DNA of 64,000 bases from Ahaetulla prasina (Eukaryota; Chordata; Lepidosauria; Squamata; Colubridae). The notes below the pieces were generated by a model, which was given only the letters and a program-made list of their open reading frames with translations, ran no database searches and had not been told where the DNA came from. A program made the position numbers and the translations under genes. Below, piece by piece: positions 54,831 to 64,000 of this stretch. How positions within the stretch are numbered: position 1 is the stretch's first letter; each line of letters starts with the position of its first letter. The stretch spans positions 58,666,711 to 58,730,710 of the forward strand of contig NC_080544.1 in NCBI RefSeq assembly GCF_028640845.1. The letters are read 5' to 3'.

Positions 54831-55042
54831 CGCGATGTAATGGCAATGGAGCGGCCTTGCCCTCTCTTCTCCCTGTCCTCCTACTTGGGAAAAGTGAGGG
54901 ATTTGGGGGGGTGGGAAAGCTTTGTGGCGCGGCAATGGCAATGGGCGGCCTCACCCTCTCTTCTCCCTGTCCTCCTCCTGCTTGGGGAAAGCGAAAGATT
55001 CTGAGCGGTAGTGGTAAGCTCCATGGCGCTGCAATGACAACG
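54791..55042. repeat. Tandem array, ~95 bp unit, ~2.6 copies
   Basis: Each unit carries a 'cttgggga'-like start, a 'ggcaatgg' phrase and 'ctctcttctccctgtcctcc'. The first unit overlaps the right arm of the foldback. CpG-containing and G-rich. Confidence 0.7.
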
Positions 55043-55656
55043 GATACAGTTTTCTTCCAGATAAATAATTGATGGGTATTTAGTTATGAGGAAGGTAATG
55101 TCTCTTTCAATAATAGAAATTAAAACTATTTTATTTTAACAAGAAAAGAAGTAAAAATATACAGAAAAAATTGGGATAAGAAAATGAAGAGAAAAACCAA
55201 GAAATGATATTACAAAAGTTTTTCTTTTGTATTGTTGCTAAACGTAATATTTCAAAAGCAGAAAAAAATTAAGGGGCATAAAAGTGCATTTATCACATTT
55301 TTCTTAGAACAATTAGCTGAACTCTGCCTTGTTTATCATTATTTTAGGTAGTAATTTAGCAAATCAAAAACACAACATGCAAAATTTGCAATAATCCTTA
55401 TATTTTGGTCAACTGTAAGTTCAAAAAGCAGAGGTGAATTTGTGGTATGGAATCATTTCTCAAATGAAGCCACTCAGTTAAACAGAATCTTTATAATTGG
55501 CATTATATCTTTGGAAAATACAGCTGATGTGAAAATGCTAAATTTATATAATGTATTCTGTATGTATGGTGTTTGCAATTCATAGCACTTATTTCTTAGG
55601 CTAATAATTAATATTTCATATCTGGAAATAGTTCTTGAAATCCACTGTATTTTTTA

Positions 55657-55660
<4 letters not shown>

Positions 55661-55750
<90 letters not shown>
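55661..55750. repeat. (TTA)n/(ATA)n palindromic microsatellite
   Basis: About 44 bp of TTA repeats switch directly to about 46 bp of AAT repeats at 55704. The two halves are reverse complements, so the whole is one long hairpin. Confidence 0.9.
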
Positions 55751-55751
<1 letters not shown>

Positions 55752-56014
55752 TTTGTTAATGAAAGTGCTCACTGGACAATAGGGGGTTATAAAAATTGAC
55801 TTTATATCCAAGGTGATCACATACCTACAAAACGTATGAAAAGAAAAATCTTAATTGTTAAGTAGCTATAAACAGGCAGGTGCAAAAGTTATCCTCAGGG
55901 GAAGGCGAAGAGTATTTCACAAATTTTAGATCTATGACATAAAAGGTACGTGAGTCAGAAAATATGCTTGTGGAATGGCTGGGAATGGGGTTACTCGAGC
56001 ACTTCATGTAAATA

Positions 56015-56390
56015 CAGATAGTCCTTGACTTACAACCATTTGCTTAGCCACTGTTCAAAGTTATAGTGGTACTGAAAAAGATGATTTGAGATTGGTCTTC
56101 GCACTTATGGCCATTGCAGAATCCCTGCGGTCGTGTGCTCAAAATGCAGGCACTTGGCAACCAGCATAATGGTTGCAGTGTCCTGAGCTCAAATGATTGC
56201 CATTTATGACCTCTCCAACTGGCTTCCAACAAGCAAAGTTAGTGTAGGAAACTGGATTCACTTAACAACCATGACAGTTTGCTTAACAACTGTGACAAAA
56301 TAGGTCATAAAATTGGGTACAACTCATTTAATGACTGCCTCCCTTAGCAACAGAAGTTCTGATCCTAATTGTGGTTGTAAGGATTACCTG
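56015..56390 (-). mobile_element. TA-flanked palindromic MITE nested in the hAT-like element
   Basis: It begins 'cagatagtccttgactta' after TA (56013-56014), ends 'gtaaggattacctg' and is followed by TA (56391-56392). It is in reverse orientation and about 376 bp. Confidence 0.75.
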
Positions 56391-56791
56391 TATAGTTTTA
56401 ATAGATTGTTGTAACGGGATATGGTTGGTACAACTAAAGAAAGATTTTTAGATCTTTGATACCTGACTCATCGAGGTGGATTAGGTTAGTTTAAATCAGA
56501 TTTAAACCCAAGTGACTTAGAATCAGAATTCTCAAGCAATTCCAATTTGCATAAAAATTTTGGAGCTCCCTTCGATATGAGTGATGTTGAATTGGCCATG
56601 CCCACCCAGTCACATGATCACTCAGCTACGCCTAGTCATCCAGTCATTAGGGCAGAGAACCGGTTGTTAAATTATTTGAATCCCACCACTGATGGAGCAG
56701 GATCATATTCTCCGAGTCTGGAGGACTCGAGTAGAAAAAAGGCAAAATATGTAAGGAGGAAAAGGTACATTTCTGTCTCTTTCCTTACTTT

Positions 56792-57053
56792 GTATATGTA
56801 TGTATGTTTGTGTGTGTGCACGTGTATGTGCGCAAGCTTGCATGTACCTTCAAGTCAGTTTTGATTCCTGGGGACTACAAACGTTTCCTTTGCAGCATTT
56901 TTCAGAAGGGTTTGCTGTTGCCTGATTTCTAGGGCTAAGAGAAAGAGCCTGGACCCAAATCACCCAACTGCCTTTATATCTAAGCCAGGATTTAGAACTC
57001 ATGGTCTCCCAGTTTGTAGTCTGATATTTTAATTACCACGACAAATTGGTTCT
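56792..57053 (-). repeat. tRNA-derived SINE, minus strand
   Basis: Read on the minus strand from ~57053: 'gtcgtggtaatta' (A-box region), 'gagttctaaatcc' (B-box region), a body with 'gggtgatttgggtcc', then a (GT)n/(TATG)n tail near 56792-56830 on the plus strand. Same family as 5285-5539. Confidence 0.6.
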
Positions 57054-58987
57054 TCCTTGTAGACTCTCCTACATATTGTTAAAATTACTTGTTTTTGAGA
57101 TTAGCTGTATGAAGGAAGAAGTTTCCGTAAAATTAGAAGGAACCATATTATTTCTTCCAAATTACCTGGTTGGAACAACCCTTCCAGGGCAGAGAGAACA
57201 ATTCTTTAATTGTGGTGGTGCGCTTACCACCCCAGATACTGTTCTGTCCAAACAGACTGTTAACTGGTTATGGACTTGAACATGCAATTTCTTCAGTCTC
57301 TCTTGTTTTTCAGATGAGACTCCTAAACTCCCAGAAAGAACTCAAATTTTGTGGACTGTTTTATGGTTAATTTCATTTTAATTTACAAACTAATATCTAT
57401 GTTTATATCTGGAGAATCCTGAGAGGGTACAAAAAAGCCCCACAGCCCTTTTGTAATGATTATGTTGCCAGAGAGCAAACCATCTATCGTGTATGAGAAA
57501 GATGAATCATATCTTGTTTATTCAAAGCCAGGATGATATTTGGCAATACTGCCTTTCAGTTGATATCCCAAGGGCTCATGTGGTGCATCATATATTTGCA
57601 ATATTTCTTCTGTTTATAGTGCCTTTCGTATATTCTGATGGTAGCTGTTGTGTAACTTTTGTCATGTTTAACTGTCTCTCCTCCCTCCTATCTCATTCCA
57701 CCGTTGTACTTTCTATGCTTCACTGCCAAAACAGGCAGCTTGCCAGGAAATTGTGACTCTTAGAGCTGCATTGAAAGTTAAGGGTAAAACATATAGCCAG
57801 AGAGATTCTATTCCAAACGGAGATGTATTGAACAGTAATATTCTTTAACTTATTAAATTAGCTGCAGATCTGTGTTCTCTAGCACGGTCTAAACAGATAC
57901 GTGGCATCTCCCAGTTTGTTTCAAACATAGTGCTATGCTGAAATCCAGCCAGAAAAAAGAAAAATTGCTTATATATGGGGGAAAGGAGCATTTTAAAAAA
58001 TAGGTAACGTGGATTTGACAGCTACAAATTTTACAAGAAGAACATCCAAATAAGATGATGAGGTAAGCTTGTTAGAGCAGAAATATGATAGTTTGACCTT
58101 AAATGTTAATGGTTTGGAATCCAAATGTTTGTAATTGTAAATTGTCTTGTATTAAGACTAGCTGTTTGGATAGTACTTGAATTTTGGAAGGGAAATCTCT
58201 GAGGTTAAAAGCAGTTAATAATGCTCTATCTTCAGATATATTTGTTCATTTTTAAAATATTTACCATGCCTCATAATCCTGTACAAATGAAATGTTACTT
58301 TAATCTTCTTTATCTATAAATCTAAAAAGAAAATCTGACTAGTACCTAAAGATACAAAAACTGTTAGTGACTGTACTGTATTTATTTCATTAATGCAGAA
58401 AGCAATATTCCACAAGTATGGATTGACTAATTCCTCTGAAATCTTTCAAAAATGTAACTGTAATTTTGTTAACCTTGCCTTATGATAGAATGCATATTTT
58501 CAGTACTTTATTCAAAATTTCAATTACATTTTTAAAGCATATTTCCCAAACAATTTGCTTCCTTGGGGTGTATATTTAATAGCAGGGCAATTAAAAAAAA
58601 TAATGCAAGATCTTCAAAAGATTTTTCTTTAATTTTTGAAAGACACCAGAAATAATTCAATTGCTGAATTGAAACTGCAATTAAATTAGCATTGTTCAAG
58701 TTAGTTAATGCATAGCACAATAATCAGAGGAGCCAAGCATCTGACGTTCATGTAGTTAGTGTCATCAACAAATTAAGATCTGAATTTCTCAGAATGATGC
58801 ACTATTGTCTGGAATAGGCCTTGCAGGAAATATGTACTGAAATCTCTTACAAGGTGAGCAGTGGCTGACTGGTGAATACATCATTGATTTTGGTAGTAAA
58901 CTGCAGTCAAAAGTATTTCTTATGCTGAATACGTCAATTCTTTTTAATAAATGTCTTGAAGGATAATCGTTAGCTGAAGGATCTAAC

Positions 58988-59120
58988 CAGGAGTGTCAAA
59001 CTGGCGGTCCACAGGCCAGATGAGTCACACCCAGGCCACGCCAAACCCAGCTCCACAAATGAGAAAAATTTTGTGAAACATCATGTGACAGCAACATGAC
59101 GCCACGAGTTTGACACCCAT
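58988..59120. mobile_element. hAT-type miniature element, ~133 bp
   Basis: The termini 'caggagtgtcaaac' and 'gtttgacacccat' are inverted repeats. The flanking 8-mers 'gatctaac' and 'gatctaca' share six bases. Same family as 10043-10166. Confidence 0.65.
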
Positions 59121-60168
59121 GATCTACATTCTTCCTTCATTTCCTCCTTTGTTTTAAGTTTCGGCTTACTCGAAATCTGTACATGAGAGAGTAAGGCCAA
59201 GAGGGGAATTAGAGGAAGTCTGTAAGCTCAGGCAAATTAGGTTCAGATAAGTTGCCCAAAGAGATCAGCATTTCTTAAATGCAGTCAGAACCAAGGATAG
59301 ACAGACATAGACAGTAGAGAATGCAGGGACACGAGAGAGGCAAGTGCATGGAATGACAACATTGTGATGTAATAGTGCACTTACATGCTACTTACAGAAT
59401 GAAATGTTAAAGGATGAAAGAGAAGTTTATGGAGATTCTCAATCATTCAGGTCATGGTTGTCCCAAAGGTTCTTTTCAAAAGGCAACTGGACTTTTTTGG
59501 TTTTTTCCTTGAGTGCCAAAACATTTTTGGACAATGCTAGCTCAGAGATGAGCACTGCCTTCTAAAGTTGGTCACATCTAGTGGGGGTAAAACTTGAAGG
59601 GACAACTTTACCTTTACCTTTTATGCATTTATATATTGGTGGAATTAGAGTGTAATTTCTGTGGCATCTTTTAAATCAGTCAGATAAAATTTCAAATGTA
59701 TTATTTAATAATACAATGAGATAGGCTTGATTTTGAGAATAATTTTAATATTAAACAATTTATGTAATTGTTTGTGGCAAACTATCAATCCACAACCAGT
59801 ATGCCACCTTCTTGGTATATTGCTTTTATTTTCGTTGAGTTAAAAAAAGAGAGCATTATTTCATCCTTTTTTCTTTATTTTTGATTGATATCTGCAATTT
59901 GTGTTAATTCTGTTCATACATATAATATAAATGAAAAATCTGGCTCTCTTAAAAATCTTTTAAAGCCAACTACTGCTGATAGCATCCAGAAATGTTATTA
60001 CATTTAGGAGATTAGCAGCCCAGTTCTGTACAGTATAAAGTTATTCCCAGATGAGTCTACTGAGTCCAGTGGCATTTGCTCCAAAGTGAATGTGCTCAGG
60101 ATCACTGTAAATGCATCTTGACCATTTTGTCCTTTGGCATGCTCCCTTAATAACTCTTGGATAGTTAG

Positions 60169-64000
<3,832 letters not shown>

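Larger units (their letters stand above)
53771..56691. mobile_element. Large hAT-like element, 2.9 kb, perfect 8 bp duplication
   Basis: The terminus 'cagaggtgggattca' is the inverse of 'tgaatcccaccactg' with two differences. Both ends are flanked by the identical 8-mer 'atggagca' (53763-53770 and 56692-56699), the hAT target-duplication size. Sub-terminal 'accggtt' motifs occur on both sides. The interior is CT/GC-rich, with a foldback, a tandem array, a microsatellite palindrome and a nested MITE. No frame resembling a hAT transposase (no RW..DxxH-type or dimerisation motif) was found, so it is probably nonautonomous. Alternatively, two ends of separate short copies could flank unrelated DNA, but the exact 8 bp match argues against this. 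Confidence 0.65.

Noticed and set aside
54791..55042. Possible CRISPR-like direct repeats
   Set aside because: The units are ~95 bp, contiguous and imperfect, without spacers, in a vertebrate intron.
55608..55820. Ile/Asn-repeat open frame
   Set aside because: It is a direct translation of the TTA/AAT microsatellite palindrome.

Overview
This is vertebrate nuclear DNA: AT-rich, with spliced genes, long introns and many interspersed repeats. Three genes can be recognised from their exons. The repeat content points to a squamate reptile, probably a snake: a BovB-type 3' end, squamate-style tRNA-derived SINEs, CR1/L2-like LINEs, hAT miniature elements and a family of ~370 bp TA-flanked palindromic elements. 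The species call is inference; the gene calls rest on exon translations and splice sites.

Layout. (1) 1-5719: the last two coding exons of PCGF6 (+). (2) 5720-10895: the shared downstream region of PCGF6 and INA, which converge; it holds UTR sequence, one hAT miniature element and unremarkable AT-rich DNA. (3) 10896-16614: INA (alpha-internexin) on the minus strand, complete in three exons (480 residues), with a GC-rich first exon and a CCAAT/GC-box/TATA promoter to about 16770. (4) 16800-32300: intergenic DNA between INA and NT5C2, which are transcribed divergently. It contains a complete Ty3/gypsy retrotransposon (20432-25019, minus strand) with two identical 190 bp LTRs and a perfect 5 bp target duplication, yet with broken gag and pol frames. 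(5) 32330 to the window end: the 5' part of NT5C2 (+): a CpG-island promoter with a probable noncoding first exon, the start-codon exon (39892-40016) and the exon carrying the catalytic motif DMDYT (60252-60325). The remaining exons lie beyond the window. The 20 kb intron 2 is packed with LINE remnants, palindromic MITEs and a 2.9 kb hAT-like element with a perfect 8 bp target duplication.

The order PCGF6(+) - INA(-) - NT5C2(+) is the mirror image of the human order NT5C2-INA-PCGF6 on chromosome 10q24, so this is an ordinary block of conserved amniote synteny. The three genes have unrelated jobs: a Polycomb PRC1.6 subunit, a neuronal intermediate filament and a cytosolic purine 5'-nucleotidase. 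They are not a functional cluster. The novelty here is in the mobile DNA: the very young but frame-broken Ty3/gypsy copy beside a perfect palindrome, the large hAT-like element with an internal foldback and tandem array, nested insertions, and several long intronic hairpins. I see no undescribed gene system that the sequence alone would support.
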